Source: CAWUKT01 sp964352215 (lineage in GTDB: Bacteria > Bacteroidota > Bacteroidia > J057 > JADKCL01). From it: a stretch of DNA of 64,000 bases. Numbering within the stretch: the stretch's first letter is position 1; each line of letters opens with the position of its first letter. Where the stretch lies: NCBI GenBank assembly GCA_964352215.1, contig CAYGRE010000020.1, positions 13,570 through 77,569 on the forward strand, read 5' to 3'. Shown here in pieces: positions 41,805-50,974 of this stretch. The translations under genes and the position numbers were made by a program. Under the pieces are notes generated by a model that was not told the DNA's origin, did not search any database, and saw only the letters and a program-made list of their open reading frames with translations.

Positions 41805-42539
41805 GTGAGCAAGAAGAACCAGAAGAAGAGCGAAGAAAAACCCCGTGGCCCACTGATCCTGTCATTGGATACGGCCACCGAAGTCTCATCAGTCGCACTT
41901 TTCGAAGGCGAGCAGCTGGTTGCGGTCCAGGATGTATATACCAATAAGCTCCACGCCAAATTGATTACGGTGCTCATCGACCAATTACTCGGCAATCTGG
42001 AGCTGACACCAAAAGACCTGGCCGCAGTGGTGGTTAGCGAGGGGCCGGGGTCTTATACCGGACTCAGGGTAGGGGTATCCACAGCCAAGGGCTTGGCCAT
42101 GGCCCTGAATATTCCGCTGTTGTCAGTGGGAAGTCTTGCATCATTGGCAGCCTCGGTCACAGACCTGGCCCAAGCCATTGGCGCTAAGGTTTGCCCTTTG
42201 TTGGACGCCAGAAGAATGGAGGTTTATACTGCAGTCTTCGACCAGGAAGGGCGACTACTGGAGGAGACATCCGCCAAGATCATCGAGGAAGATGCCTTTG
42301 CAGAATTACTCACCACGCAAAAGGTCATTTTCCTTGGTGATGGGGCCGCTAAATGCAAGGAAATTCTGGAACAACACCCCAATGCAATCGTACTCCACGA
42401 CCGAATTTCCAGCGCCAGGCACAGTGGGGTGATCGCGTGGAGGAAGTTTCAGGTCCAGGAGTTTGAAGACCTGGTTACATTCGAACCATTCTATTTGAAG
42501 AACTTTGTAGCAACTATATCCAAGAAGAAGCTGTTATAA
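41805..42539 (+). CDS. tsaB: tRNA threonylcarbamoyladenosine biosynthesis protein TsaB
   Basis: A 244-residue partner of TsaD/TsaE/TsaC in making the t6A37 modification of ANN-decoding tRNAs. The ASKHA fold opens with 'LILSLDTATEVSSVALFEG' and the family motif 'VVSEGPGSYTGLRVGVSTAKGLA' (partly shown) follows at about 79-101. The start is a GTG at 41805; no ATG lies before the conserved region, and a charged 'KKNQKKSEEKPRG' tail of about 16 residues precedes the fold. It is cytosolic. The acetyltransferase gene follows on the same strand after 65 bp. Confidence 0.95.
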   Translation: MSKKNQKKSEEKPRGPLILSLDTATEVSSVALFEGEQLVAVQDVYTNKLHAKLITVLIDQLLGNLELTPKDLAAVVVSEGPGSYTGLRVGVSTAKGLAMALNIPLLSVGSLASLAASVTDLAQAIGAKVCPLLDARRMEVYTAVFDQEGRLLEETSAKIIEEDAFAELLTTQKVIFLGDGAAKCKEILEQHPNAIVLHDRISSARHSGVIAWRKFQVQEFEDLVTFEPFYLKNFVATISKKKLL

Positions 42540-42604
42540 AATCCTGGACGTTGTTAGATTGGAGCCTTGTCTGAAAAGAGTATCATACCAGATCACCAAA
42601 GAGA

Positions 42605-43060
42605 ATGATGGAAGAAGAGAATATCAACAATAAGGTGACCGTTCGACCGCTCAATCGTTTCAATTGGGAGTTGGCCGTGCAGCTAAAACTGCATGATTAC
42701 CAGGAGGGGTACATGCCTGACAACCTGACTTCTATTGCCCAATCCAAGTTCGAGAACCTGGACCCTACCGGGATTTTTGTGGGTGAAAGGATGGTTGGGT
42801 TTGCTATGTACGGAAATTTTGGTGGAGTATGCTGGATCAACCGGATCATGGTCGACAAAGGTTTTCAGGAGCAGGGATATGGGAAGAAGGCTCTGAAGAT
42901 CATTCTGGACAAATTGAAAACCCGTCCGGATTGCAGTGAAGTCAGAACCAGTTTCGTCCATCAAAATGCTTTGGCGGAATACTTCTTCTCCCAAAATGGA
43001 TTTCACAGGATTGCTGATGGCCTGGACGGGGAGATCGTGATGCGCTGGTTGCCGGATTGA
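42605..43060 (+). CDS. GNAT-family N-acetyltransferase
   Basis: 151 residues, start ATG at 42605 (ATG at 42608 is equally possible). The acetyl-CoA site is 'INRIMVDKGFQEQGYGKKALKIIL', i.e. the R/Q-x-x-G-x-G/A P-loop in motif A, with 'NALAEYFFSQNGFHRI' as motif B. It resembles spermidine/spermine-type or ribosomal-protein acetyltransferases ('LKLHDYQEGYMPDNLTSIAQS' near the start is typical of the SSAT/YkwB-like group). The acceptor is not known. The gene lies downstream of tsaB in the same direction. Confidence 0.9.
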   Translation: MMEEENINNKVTVRPLNRFNWELAVQLKLHDYQEGYMPDNLTSIAQSKFENLDPTGIFVGERMVGFAMYGNFGGVCWINRIMVDKGFQEQGYGKKALKIILDKLKTRPDCSEVRTSFVHQNALAEYFFSQNGFHRIADGLDGEIVMRWLPD

Positions 43061-43129
43061 ACCAGGCAGACGATAGAATTTACCGGTTCCTTTTACGCGG
43101 TACGTCCCCGGATGTTTTCCCTTTGTACA

Positions 43130-44455
43130 CTACATCCCCAGACGTTTTGACTGCAAGCTCTGCATGACTTTGCCGCTGTCCAGGCGCTCCTTGATGGCAA
43201 GAAACTCCTTCAGATTGGGATACCCCTTTTCAAACATGTCTTGTTTCATCCGGGAGTCTTTGGTCAGGTAGAGGCGGCCACCATATTCCATTACCAGTTC
43301 ATCCAGTTGATCCAGAAAGGGAAACAGCCGGGCGGACATGGGAAAATCAAGGGCCAGAGTGTATCCCTCCATCGGAAAGCTCATCATTCCTTCCTGCTCG
43401 CCAAAATATTTCAAAACGGTGAGGAAAGAAGGCATCTTTTGATCAGAGATCAGGGTCAGTATCCTGACGAGGCCTTCGTAGGCATTGTCGGGAGGGATGA
43501 CAAACTGATATTGAGCAAACCCCTTTTTCCCATAGACGCGGTTCCAGTGGTGGATGAAATCGAGGGGGTAGAAATAGGTATCGTAATCGGTGATGTGGCG
43601 AAAGTTATCTTCGTTTCCTTTGGAGTAGAAAACGTGGTTGAAAGCTTTGGTGGTAAAGGGATTGATGGTAAAGGAGGGGAAGACGTCGGGCATGCTCAGC
43701 TTTCCCTGGGTTTTGACAAAGAGTGGATTGCTTTTTTGAGCTTCCGTCTCCAAATCCTTCAGGGTAGCATGTTCACCGTTCAAGAGAATCCCGCGTCCCA
43801 GGTCATTTCCGGATGCCAGGCAATCAATCCAGGCAACCGAGTAGGTGTACTTGAGCGATTTTTCAAAGTAGGGGAACAATTCGTGGATGTTCCGGGCCCG
43901 GATGGCTTCCTCTACGATGTAGGAGGTCTCGATGGGCTTGAGCTTAAAAGTCCCCTCTATAATGGTTCCGGTCAGTCCCATGCCCCCACAAGTTGCCCAG
44001 AAAATATCGCTGTTCTCTTCCTTGGAACAATGGTAAATGGTTCCATCAGGGGCCAGAAGTTTCAGGGAGTGGAGGTGGCGGGAAAAAGAACCTTCGCTGT
44101 GGTGGTTCTTGCCATGCACATCTGCTGCGATGGCTCCTCCAAGGGTGATAAACTTGGTCCCGGGTGTAACCGGTAGAAACCAGCCGGCAGGCATGACCAC
44201 ATCAATGACTTCTTTGAAACTGACCCCGGCCTGGCAACGGAGGATGCCTTGTTCACGGTCAAAATCCAGAAACCGGTTGAGTTTGGTTGTAGAAAGAATC
44301 CGCTCATTGAGGGAGGAGTCACCGTAGCAGCGACCCAAACCACGGGGGATGTAATCTTCCCAATCCTTGGTTTCCTCCAATGCTTCACGAACCGATGAAA
44401 ACGATTTTACTTCCGCTTCTACGACCGGAAAATTTCCCCAATTGGATACCTTCAT
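43130..44455 (-). CDS. FAD-linked oxidase, DprE1-like
   Basis: 441 residues. The vanillyl-alcohol-oxidase-type FAD domain shows 'YIPRGLGRCYGDSSLNE', 'CQAGVSFKEVIDVVMP' and 'TLGGAIAADVHGKNHHSEGSF'. The His in 'DVHGKNHH' and the later 'DYDTYFYPLDFIHHWNRVYGKKGFAQYQF' (part) match DprE1, the oxidase that with DprE2 epimerises polyprenyl-phospho-ribose to arabinose. A sugar-alcohol or lactone oxidase (ALO-like) is the alternative. The DprE2-like SDR lies 18 kb away at 62.5 kb rather than next door. There is no signal peptide. The gene starts 15 bp after the convergently oriented secreted gene's stop on the same strand. Confidence 0.85.
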   Translation of the reverse strand: MKVSNWGNFPVVEAEVKSFSSVREALEETKDWEDYIPRGLGRCYGDSSLNERILSTTKLNRFLDFDREQGILRCQAGVSFKEVIDVVMPAGWFLPVTPGTKFITLGGAIAADVHGKNHHSEGSFSRHLHSLKLLAPDGTIYHCSKEENSDIFWATCGGMGLTGTIIEGTFKLKPIETSYIVEEAIRARNIHELFPYFEKSLKYTYSVAWIDCLASGNDLGRGILLNGEHATLKDLETEAQKSNPLFVKTQGKLSMPDVFPSFTINPFTTKAFNHVFYSKGNEDNFRHITDYDTYFYPLDFIHHWNRVYGKKGFAQYQFVIPPDNAYEGLVRILTLISDQKMPSFLTVLKYFGEQEGMMSFPMEGYTLALDFPMSARLFPFLDQLDELVMEYGGRLYLTKDSRMKQDMFEKGYPNLKEFLAIKERLDSGKVMQSLQSKRLGM

Positions 44456-44470
44456 TCTACAAATATAGGC

Positions 44471-45001
44471 CTAATTCCCGTACGAACGCTCATACATGAA
44501 CTTGTAGTAGCTGTTATGAACTTCGTCGTTTAGAAAGGTAATGGTTACGTCTTTGGTCACCAGGTTTTGCTCCAGAAAGACCCGGTACCCCGGATATTCC
44601 CATAGAAATTTGTAGCCCATCGCATCTTCCTGTACTCCTTCCCCGTGGATATTTTTAACCCAGGCCACGAGCGCGTCTCCGGAACCGCTGGCAGATTTCA
44701 CATCGATCGAGTGGAGGTAACCTTGCCAGAAAAACAATTTGACAAACCGCAATTGCATCCCTTCCAACGTGAGGTAATCTTCCAGGAGGTCATAGCGGAT
44801 TAATTTCTGGTATTTGCCCCTTTTGAGGAGACTCTTGTGTTGCTCTATCGTCAGGGAGTCGTGCTGCACACCGAGTTCGAAGCCTTTGAAGGACAGCATT
44901 GCATCGCTGCTTTGGGCTTGAAGCCCGATCGAAACCCCGGAAAAAAGGGCCAATACGAGGAAATTGACAAGGAATATGTGGGTTGGAGTGTTATATCTCA
45001 T
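44471..45001 (-). CDS. exported hypothetical protein
   Basis: 176 residues with a signal peptide ('HIFLVNFLVLALFSGVSIGLQAQ'). The mature part, beginning 'SSDAMLSFKGFELGVQHDSLT', has a mixed fold with repeated strand-turn units ('KYQKLIRYDLLEDYLTLEGMQL', 'YKFLWEYPGYRVFLEQNL'). It ends in the basic/aromatic 'NSYYKFMYERSYGN'. I do not recognise a domain. It is likely periplasmic. It lies upstream of the DprE1-like gene on the same strand with a 15-bp gap, so the two are probably cotranscribed. Divergent from the MaoC-like gene. Confidence 0.72.
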   Translation of the reverse strand: MRYNTPTHIFLVNFLVLALFSGVSIGLQAQSSDAMLSFKGFELGVQHDSLTIEQHKSLLKRGKYQKLIRYDLLEDYLTLEGMQLRFVKLFFWQGYLHSIDVKSASGSGDALVAWVKNIHGEGVQEDAMGYKFLWEYPGYRVFLEQNLVTKDVTITFLNDEVHNSYYKFMYERSYGN

Positions 45002-45051
45002 GTGAAAAGAATCAGATTTGATAAATTTACCCTGGAATTACTACAAATCCC

Positions 45052-45513
45052 ATGCCTGAAACGAGTACCCCCACCCTTTCTATCAATGGCCATCCTCTCC
45101 GGTTGGACAGTGAATGGGAATTGGGTGAACTGAACCTGACCGAAGAAGAGGTGATTACTTTTGCCAAGGTGATCGATCCGCTTCCTTTCCATACCGATCC
45201 CGAAGCGGCCGCGAAAAGTCACTTTGGAAGGTTGATCGCTCCCGGTACGATGATGTACAGTGAGTACCACAAGCGGGCTTTCATTCCTATGTTCTCCAAA
45301 AGTATCATCGCAGGACAGAGTGTGAGGGAATGGAATTTTTACCTGCCTCATTACCCAGGGAGATCTTATTTCTGTACCCTTTCAGTAACTGAGATGGATG
45401 TGCGCAAGGATGCAGGAATGGTAAGCGTCACCTGGCATTTTAAAATGCGCGATGCCAAAGGACGGTTGGTTCAGGAGGTACATCCGCAGATATTACACCA
45501 CCTCGACCGCTGA
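45052..45513 (+). CDS. MaoC-like hotdog-fold dehydratase
   Basis: 153 residues with a hotdog fold like the (R)-specific enoyl-CoA hydratases. The catalytic segment 'FAKVIDPLPFHTDPEAAAKSHFGRLIAPG' (shown partly) carries the Asp/His pair (D in 'VIDPLPFH', H in 'PFHTD') and 'FGRLIAPGTMM' is the typical hydratase-2 motif. It likely hydrates trans-2-enoyl-thioesters in lipid or branched-chain metabolism; the acyl substrate is unknown. Its stop overlaps the start of the polysaccharide deacetylase gene by one base (TGATG), giving translational coupling. Confidence 0.9.
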   Translation: MPETSTPTLSINGHPLRLDSEWELGELNLTEEEVITFAKVIDPLPFHTDPEAAAKSHFGRLIAPGTMMYSEYHKRAFIPMFSKSIIAGQSVREWNFYLPHYPGRSYFCTLSVTEMDVRKDAGMVSVTWHFKMRDAKGRLVQEVHPQILHHLDR

Positions 45514-46160
45514 TGTCTCCTGCCCGAACACCCCGGTTGATCCAGGCCTGCTGGCCACATCGCCTCTGGCGAATGCCGGCCGAATCCGCACAGCCTTGTC
45601 TTTACCTGACTTTTGATGATGGTCCTACACCGGGTATCACCGATTGGGTCCTTGACATACTCGATGCCTACCAGGCAAAGGCCAGCTTTTTTGTCGTGGG
45701 GCAACAGGCACAGCAGCATCCAATCCTTCTGAGAGAGGTGCTAAAACGAGGGCATGCTGTAGGTACCCATACCCAGCACCATTTGAATGGTTGGAAAACG
45801 GATTCCGTTACCTATCTGAAAGATGTTCAGGCTGGAAATGAGTCCATAACAGAGGTTCTCAAAAGCACCTCACCAGAATACCAGCCCAGATTGTTCCGCC
45901 CTCCCTATGGACGCCTGCGTTCGCGGGATGCACGAAAGATCACAGGGCAGCAAATCGTCATGTGGAATGTGCTCGCTTCGGATTGGAGTGATACATTGAG
46001 TGTGGAGCAAGTAGCCGCCAGGGTGATTGACAATGGAAGAGATGGATCGATTGTGGTGTTCCACGATAGCCTGAAAGCAGAACCCAGGGTCAAGGGAGCA
46101 TTGCCCATGGTGTTGGAGCACTTTGCGGAAAAGGGATACCGATTTGGGAAATTGGATTAG
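45513..46160 (+). CDS. polysaccharide deacetylase (NodB-like, carbohydrate esterase 4)
   Basis: 215 residues, no obvious signal peptide. All five CE4 motifs are seen: 'LYLTFDDGPTPGITDWVL' (metal Asp), 'GHAVGTHTQHH' (His pair), 'RLFRPPYGRLRSRD', 'WNVLASDWSD', and 'GSIVVFHDS' (catalytic His). It should remove N-acetyl groups from chitin-like oligosaccharides, peptidoglycan or lipid-linked sugars, using a metal. The missing signal suggests a cytoplasmic substrate, unlike most peptidoglycan deacetylases. Coupled to the MaoC-like gene by TGATG. Confidence 0.92.
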   Translation: MSPARTPRLIQACWPHRLWRMPAESAQPCLYLTFDDGPTPGITDWVLDILDAYQAKASFFVVGQQAQQHPILLREVLKRGHAVGTHTQHHLNGWKTDSVTYLKDVQAGNESITEVLKSTSPEYQPRLFRPPYGRLRSRDARKITGQQIVMWNVLASDWSDTLSVEQVAARVIDNGRDGSIVVFHDSLKAEPRVKGALPMVLEHFAEKGYRFGKLD

Positions 46161-46222
46161 GACGGTCTTAGGGTAGCAATGGATTTACGTCGAAGGCTAC
46201 CATTTTGAAGGGCCTGTTTACC

Positions 46223-47152
46223 TCAGTCCTGCTGGAAAACAAATTCCAGGGCGCCGCAGGAAACCTTGTCTGAGATCAAACTGAGATTCCGGCTTTGCTT
46301 GCCATCGTTGAAATTAATGGCGCAGGTATTGGGAGGGATAGAACCGAGATTCTCCGCAAACAGGACGAGGCGGTTTTCCTTTCCAGGTTCAATCTTCAGC
46401 TGGATAGCTTTCTTTTCCTTTTTCAGGTAATAATCCTTCAGAATCCATTTGCCGTTGAATTGCAGAGAGATTACATCCCCATCTTCTTTGTTCACATCCC
46501 AGACATAAGCTGTAATCTGCTCTTTGAAAACGTCGACTTCACGGAGGCGGGTGATGGCCCGTCCTTCTAATTCCCCATGGCTGATAGAGGGTTTTTCTTT
46601 TTCCTGTTGATCGGGAGTGGCGTCGGGATTTTTGCTGTCCTTTTTGTCATCCAGATCTACATCTGTAATCGGAAGATTACTCAGGTCGACATCGTAGTCG
46701 TTGTTGAAGGGATCAACCTTCTCCACCTTCAAATATCCGGGTGAACAAGCGATGTCTTTGGTGAAGCCTTCCCAAACTCCGCTGAGCTGGTATATCCCAC
46801 CACCAATGTTTTCTATTGAAAGGACACCACGCTTCAGACACCACTCGTAGGTCGCAAAATGAAAGTGGTCAAGTAATTTATATTCCCGGAAGAGCATCTC
46901 ATCGCCGGCCTTATTCACGGCCGCTTTGAATTCCATTCGCGCATAAATCTCGGGATGGCCTTCGAGGTGAATTTGGGTAATGCCAGTGACGACATCGTCC
47001 ACCTGGTGCATGGTCAATTGGACAGTGTAATTCTCATAAGGTGGATTGTCCGGCTGAACCAGGGTGCCCAACCATTCACCTTCAAATGTTTGCGCATTCA
47101 ATACCGGAGCCAGGACCAGAAGCGCGATGAAGAGCCAATACTTTTTATACAT
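46223..47152 (-). CDS. exported hypothetical protein with acidic linker
   Basis: 309 residues. The signal peptide is 'YWLFIALLVLAPVLNAQ'. The first mature domain (about 20-140) starts 'TFEGEWLGTLVQPDNPPYENYTVQLTM' (part), a lipocalin-like beta barrel. A charged, low-complexity linker ('DDKKDSKNPDATPDQQEKEK', about 165-185) leads to a second domain (about 190-309), with 'VDVFKEQITAYVWDVNKEDGD' and 'GKWILKDYYLKKEKKAIQL', that looks like an all-beta, possibly C2-like, domain. It is probably periplasmic or outer-membrane-exposed. The gene is convergent with the deacetylase and stands alone. Function unknown. Confidence 0.78.
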   Translation of the reverse strand: MYKKYWLFIALLVLAPVLNAQTFEGEWLGTLVQPDNPPYENYTVQLTMHQVDDVVTGITQIHLEGHPEIYARMEFKAAVNKAGDEMLFREYKLLDHFHFATYEWCLKRGVLSIENIGGGIYQLSGVWEGFTKDIACSPGYLKVEKVDPFNNDYDVDLSNLPITDVDLDDKKDSKNPDATPDQQEKEKPSISHGELEGRAITRLREVDVFKEQITAYVWDVNKEDGDVISLQFNGKWILKDYYLKKEKKAIQLKIEPGKENRLVLFAENLGSIPPNTCAINFNDGKQSRNLSLISDKVSCGALEFVFQQD

Positions 47153-47252
47153 AAGGTTGCTGGTGTTCGGATACTAAACGAAGAAGGTAACGAATTATTT
47201 GCAGAGCCGGGACCTATATGAGAGTACTTCCTGAGGCAATTATTGGTCGGTT

Positions 47253-48050
47253 CTACTTAACGACGCGGTAGATGTCCAGAAACTCCTGGACCCTGGTGGG
47301 TTCTACTTCATTGAGGGCCACGCCATCCTTTTTGAAATAGCTGCCCACGATATACCCATCGGCAAGCTTGTTCAATTTCCGAATATTGGAAGGGTTGACT
47401 CCGCTGCCAATCAGGACGGGAAGATGGGTATTTTCTTTGACAATCCTGAGGTCGTCGAAGTCGGTCTCTGCGCCGGTACCTGACCCGGAGACAATGAGCG
47501 CATCCGCCAGAGAGCGTTCTGAGAGGTCGCGTGCCTCGACATCGATGCCCAAATTGGCAAGCGGAGCCGCATGCTTGACGGCCACATCAGCGAGGATCAA
47601 CACCTGCGAATTCAGTTGCTTGCGCTTCCGGAGTGTCTCATAAGCGCGCCCCTGAACGATTCCCTGGTCGGTCAGGACCGCCGCATTGTGGACATTGATA
47701 CGAATGAACTGGGCACCTACGGCATGGGCAATGGAAAGAGCAGCATCGGCATCGTTGCGCAGGACGTTGATCCCAATCGGGACATCGACCCGGTTTACAA
47801 TCTCCCGGCTGATGGTAGCCATCGCAGCCACAGTTTCCGTGGGTACACGTTCAGGGTAGAAGGGAATGTCACGGAAATTCTCGATGATCAAGGCATCTAC
47901 CCCCAATTGAGCGAACAACTCTGCCTCCTGCACGGCTCGGCTGATCACCGCCTCCATATCTCCTTCATAAAGAGGAGCTCCGGGAAGGGCCAGCAAGTGA
48001 ATGCAGGCAATCAAGGGTTTGGGGGTATAGAACAAGTCTTTTGATCGCAT
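47253..48050 (-). CDS. BtpA/SgcQ family TIM-barrel protein
   Basis: A 265-residue cytosolic protein. The start is 'LIACIHLLALPGAPLYEGDM', and the family motif 'VDALIIENFRDIPFYPERV' appears at about 50-68. Next come 'VPIGINVLRNDADAALSIAHAVGAQFIRINVH' (partly shown), 'VLILADVAVKHAAPL', and the terminal phosphate-binding 'PVLIGSGVNPSNIRKL' and 'DGYIVGSYFKKDG'. BtpA is linked to photosystem I biogenesis in cyanobacteria and SgcQ to sugar catabolism in E. coli; outside those its reaction is unknown. The GSG and ISGS-like phosphate sites suggest a phospho-sugar or nucleotide substrate. It stands alone. Confidence 0.92.
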   Translation of the reverse strand: MRSKDLFYTPKPLIACIHLLALPGAPLYEGDMEAVISRAVQEAELFAQLGVDALIIENFRDIPFYPERVPTETVAAMATISREIVNRVDVPIGINVLRNDADAALSIAHAVGAQFIRINVHNAAVLTDQGIVQGRAYETLRKRKQLNSQVLILADVAVKHAAPLANLGIDVEARDLSERSLADALIVSGSGTGAETDFDDLRIVKENTHLPVLIGSGVNPSNIRKLNKLADGYIVGSYFKKDGVALNEVEPTRVQEFLDIYRVVK

Positions 48051-48104
48051 GGCGCAAAGGTCGCATTTTTTTTATTTTCTGCATGAAGCCATCCCCAAAG
48101 AACT

Positions 48105-48146
48105 AAAAACAAGAGGCCGCCTCGCGAGAGACAGCCTCTTGTTTTT
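48105..48146 (-). terminator. terminator of the M43 protease gene
   Basis: 13-bp stem aaaaacaagaggc (48105-48117) with gcctcttgttttt (48134-48146). The A/T arms make it effective in either direction. It lies downstream of the protease stop at 48207 on the minus strand. Confidence 0.88.
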
Positions 48147-48206
48147 GCAGTCGAATTGTGAATAAGGACACGCCCCGGGGGCTGGCCTGACTACCAATCC
48201 TATTGC

Positions 48207-50321
48207 TTACTTCATCCGTACAACCTTGCGGCTGATATTGCCCAGCTCACTGTTTCCACGGAGGAAATAGAAACCGGCACCGAGTTGATCGACAACTCCA
48301 GCAGGAAGGTCAAAGCTGTGCTGACCGGGAGCCTGATTGCGTAGCGTATTGGTATAGATTTCACGTCCACTGAGATCTACGAGGCTGAAGTGAAGATCGG
48401 TCTTGGTAGGCAGGGAATACTGGACCGAGAATTCATTCTGGAATGGATTCGGTACGACGTCCATGCTCCACAAAGGCGCGTTGCCAGGATCAGCACGGCC
48501 AACCAGGGCGGAGATATTGATATTGTCCAGGTAAAGGCTGTTGCCACTTCCCGCACGGCAGACGAATTTTATTTTCATCTGGTCGCTGCCCAGGTAAGGT
48601 GCGATATCGATCACCTTGGTTACAAAATCGGTGGAGGCGGTAGGGGTAAACGGAGTTGCGATACCAATTCCCGGTACGTTAGCGAGGGAATCCCCGGAGG
48701 TAGCTTCCCATTCTTTGGCCCAGGTAGTGCCGCAATCTGTGGAGAACCATACTTCAAGGGTGTCAAAGGAGAAGGAAGTCCGCTTATAACTGAAGTCAAA
48801 GGTCAATTCACCCGTGCCATAACTGCTCACGTCGATGATGGTACTGATCAATGCATCTTCCGTTCCATTGGAGTTATAGTCCCAATTGTCCATCCAGATG
48901 CATTGTGCACCGGAAGAGCCGATTGAGGTGTAGAGGTCCCAGGTGGTGCTGTTATCGGGGTTGGAGATCTGCCAGTCTATAGGTAGGGTTGCGGCCTCAA
49001 AGTCTTCCTGAATAGGTGGGAGGCTGGGAGAAGCTACCGTGATATAGGTGGTCTGGGTGACCGAATCTGATCCCAGGTTATTGGTGGAGGTCAGGGTGAC
49101 ATCGTAGGTACCGGGGGTAGAATAGATAACTGCGGGGTTTTCCAGGGTTGAGGTAGGAGGAGAACCTCCGGGGAAAGTCCAGCTCCAGCCGGTGGCTGGT
49201 CCGCTGCTGAGATCAGAAAAGTTGATGATCTGGTTGGCACAAACAATGGTGTTGTCCGCGGTGAAGTTGGCGGTGGGGCTACATGGGGTAGCCGCTGAGC
49301 AACCGCAATTGACAGAGGAGAGGTTGGCCTGACTCCACAGATTGGAACGGGTGGTGTTCAATACGCCCTGCATGCGGGTAGCCTGACCTGCTGTAAACAT
49401 GATGATACAATTGTCATCCCCATAGTCCATATAGTTATGGGTATTGTCATTGTGGTCGATCGGAGTTTCAGTACAAGTGTTTTGCTCTGCCGGACAGCCG
49501 AAGTTGGAACTGGCCGTAGGAGGAGTGTCACATACCTCGTCCCCCGCGGAAGCGCAATCCACTGCTGAAGTACCGGCGCATCCACCCTGGAACGTGTGGT
49601 ACAATCCGAGCCAGTGGCCTACTTCGTGGGTGGCAGTACGGCCCAGGTCAAATGGCGCTGATCCACAACCATTCCGACCGACATACTCACCATTGAGGAC
49701 AACGCCGTCAGAAGAGGGATTGCTGGTCAGACCAGTTGGGAAAGTCGCATAGCCAAGGATACCACCGGAAATGGTCTTGGTGATCCAGATGTTCAGGAAC
49801 CGGGTCGGATCCCATTGGGAGAGTGCCTTCATCTGAGATGCATTGCTCATACTGTGATTGGCATTGGTTGGATCTACAATCCGAATGATGCCCGTCGAGG
49901 GGTTGCCCTGTGGGTCCACCGAAGCCAGGCAGAACTCAACATCGGTATTGCCAATGATAGGCTTGAACTCTGAGGGGACGAGGGCAGTATCTGGATTGGA
50001 GGCAGAGAAGTCTTCGTTTAGAACATCAATTTGGTTGAGGATACACGCGTCTGAAGGGTAGTCAGTAGCTGACTCCTGAATAACGTGAACCACTGTAGGG
50101 ATGACGTAGGTCGCGGTGGCGGTACGCCCGCTGTTGTGCTGAACCCAGTTGCGTATTTGTGAATTGAAGTTATCTATTCTTTGGCGTCCTTCCGGGGTGG
50201 ACATCTCTTCCTGAAGGAGAATGTCAGTACCACACCTTGCTGGTTGCTGAGCCTGCAAAGCGGCATTGGACCCAAGAATAAGGATAGCCGATGCGAATAG
50301 GAGGTTGTAAAATCGTTTCAT
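48207..50321 (-). CDS. secreted M43 (pappalysin-like) metalloprotease with PKD and T9SS domains
   Basis: 704 residues from the ATG at 50321, which begins the signal peptide 'MKRFYNLLFASAILILGSNAALQAQ'-like stretch (shown in part). The zinc site is complete: 'THEVGHWLGLYH', with His232, Glu233, His236 and His242, plus the Met-turn 'HNYMDYGDDN' near 308. A PKD domain (about 350-435) follows, containing 'GWSWTFPGGSPPTSTLENP'. Then comes a jelly-roll (about 440-610) starting 'IQEDFEAATLPIDWQIS', and a type A T9SS sorting domain ends the chain ('WSMDVVPNPFQNEFSVQYSL', 'QLGAGFYFLRGN', terminal 'ISRKVVRMK'). It should be exported by T9SS to degrade proteins outside the cell. Confidence 0.95.
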   Translation of the reverse strand: MKRFYNLLFASAILILGSNAALQAQQPARCGTDILLQEEMSTPEGRQRIDNFNSQIRNWVQHNSGRTATATYVIPTVVHVIQESATDYPSDACILNQIDVLNEDFSASNPDTALVPSEFKPIIGNTDVEFCLASVDPQGNPSTGIIRIVDPTNANHSMSNASQMKALSQWDPTRFLNIWITKTISGGILGYATFPTGLTSNPSSDGVVLNGEYVGRNGCGSAPFDLGRTATHEVGHWLGLYHTFQGGCAGTSAVDCASAGDEVCDTPPTASSNFGCPAEQNTCTETPIDHNDNTHNYMDYGDDNCIIMFTAGQATRMQGVLNTTRSNLWSQANLSSVNCGCSAATPCSPTANFTADNTIVCANQIINFSDLSSGPATGWSWTFPGGSPPTSTLENPAVIYSTPGTYDVTLTSTNNLGSDSVTQTTYITVASPSLPPIQEDFEAATLPIDWQISNPDNSTTWDLYTSIGSSGAQCIWMDNWDYNSNGTEDALISTIIDVSSYGTGELTFDFSYKRTSFSFDTLEVWFSTDCGTTWAKEWEATSGDSLANVPGIGIATPFTPTASTDFVTKVIDIAPYLGSDQMKIKFVCRAGSGNSLYLDNINISALVGRADPGNAPLWSMDVVPNPFQNEFSVQYSLPTKTDLHFSLVDLSGREIYTNTLRNQAPGQHSFDLPAGVVDQLGAGFYFLRGNSELGNISRKVVRMK

Positions 50322-50488
50322 AGTGTATTTCTCGATACCGGAAAAAAATCTGTGCGACAATTTAGTATTCCTTTCTAATAAGTGCTCCTATAATATTGGG
50401 AACTGTCTGTTATGATGCGTTAAATGTCATGCAGGCCATTTTAGCAGACCTTATTGGACCTATTGCGTATTCGTTAGTATTTTGCAAG

Positions 50489-50974
50489 ATGGAAAAGGTG
50501 AAAGTGCTCTTTGTTTGTTTGGGAAATATCTGTCGTTCTCCTATGGCAGAAGGTTTGTTTCTGGACCTCATTGAAAAGGAGGGTGTCGCAGATCGGTTCG
50601 AAGTAGATTCTGCCGGTACAGCCGGTCACCATGTCGGAGAGCAGGCAGATCGTAGAATGCAGGAAACTGCCCGATCTCATGGGGTCTATTTGCCTTCACG
50701 GGCCAGAAAGTTTATCAGGGAAGATCTGGACGCCTTTGACTATATTCTACCGATGGACCATTCCAACCTGAGCAATATCAAGCGTCTTACCGATTCAAAT
50801 AAAGAACACCGTGCCCAGGTCATCCTGATGAGGGACTTTGATCCTGAGCCGGGGGATGGGAATGTGCCGGACCCTTATTATGGTGGCATCAGTGGATTTG
50901 AAGACGTTTATCAGATTCTGCTGCGTTCCAATCAGCGGTTGCTGGATAAAATCAAAGCTGAAAATACCCTCTGA
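50489..50974 (+). CDS. low-molecular-weight phosphotyrosine phosphatase family
   Basis: 161 residues from the ATG at 50489 (the open frame upstream is unsupported). The P-loop 'VLFVCLGNICRSPMAEGLF' has nucleophile Cys10 and Arg16. The general acid Asp128 lies in 'NVPDPYYGG'. It is cytosolic. These enzymes remove phosphate from tyrosine or from low-molecular-weight phosphosugars. The next gene, coding for a fructosamine-kinase-like protein, starts in the stop codon (TGATG), and the same pairing in other bacteria has led to the proposal that the phosphatase acts on ribulosamine-phosphate adducts. The coupling supports that idea here. Confidence 0.93.
   Translation: MEKVKVLFVCLGNICRSPMAEGLFLDLIEKEGVADRFEVDSAGTAGHHVGEQADRRMQETARSHGVYLPSRARKFIREDLDAFDYILPMDHSNLSNIKRLTDSNKEHRAQVILMRDFDPEPGDGNVPDPYYGGISGFEDVYQILLRSNQRLLDKIKAENTL

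Noticed and set aside
43241..44176. 311-codon open frame on the plus strand opposite the DprE1-like gene
   Set aside because: Antisense to a conserved FAD oxidase; no signal or domain pattern in the product.
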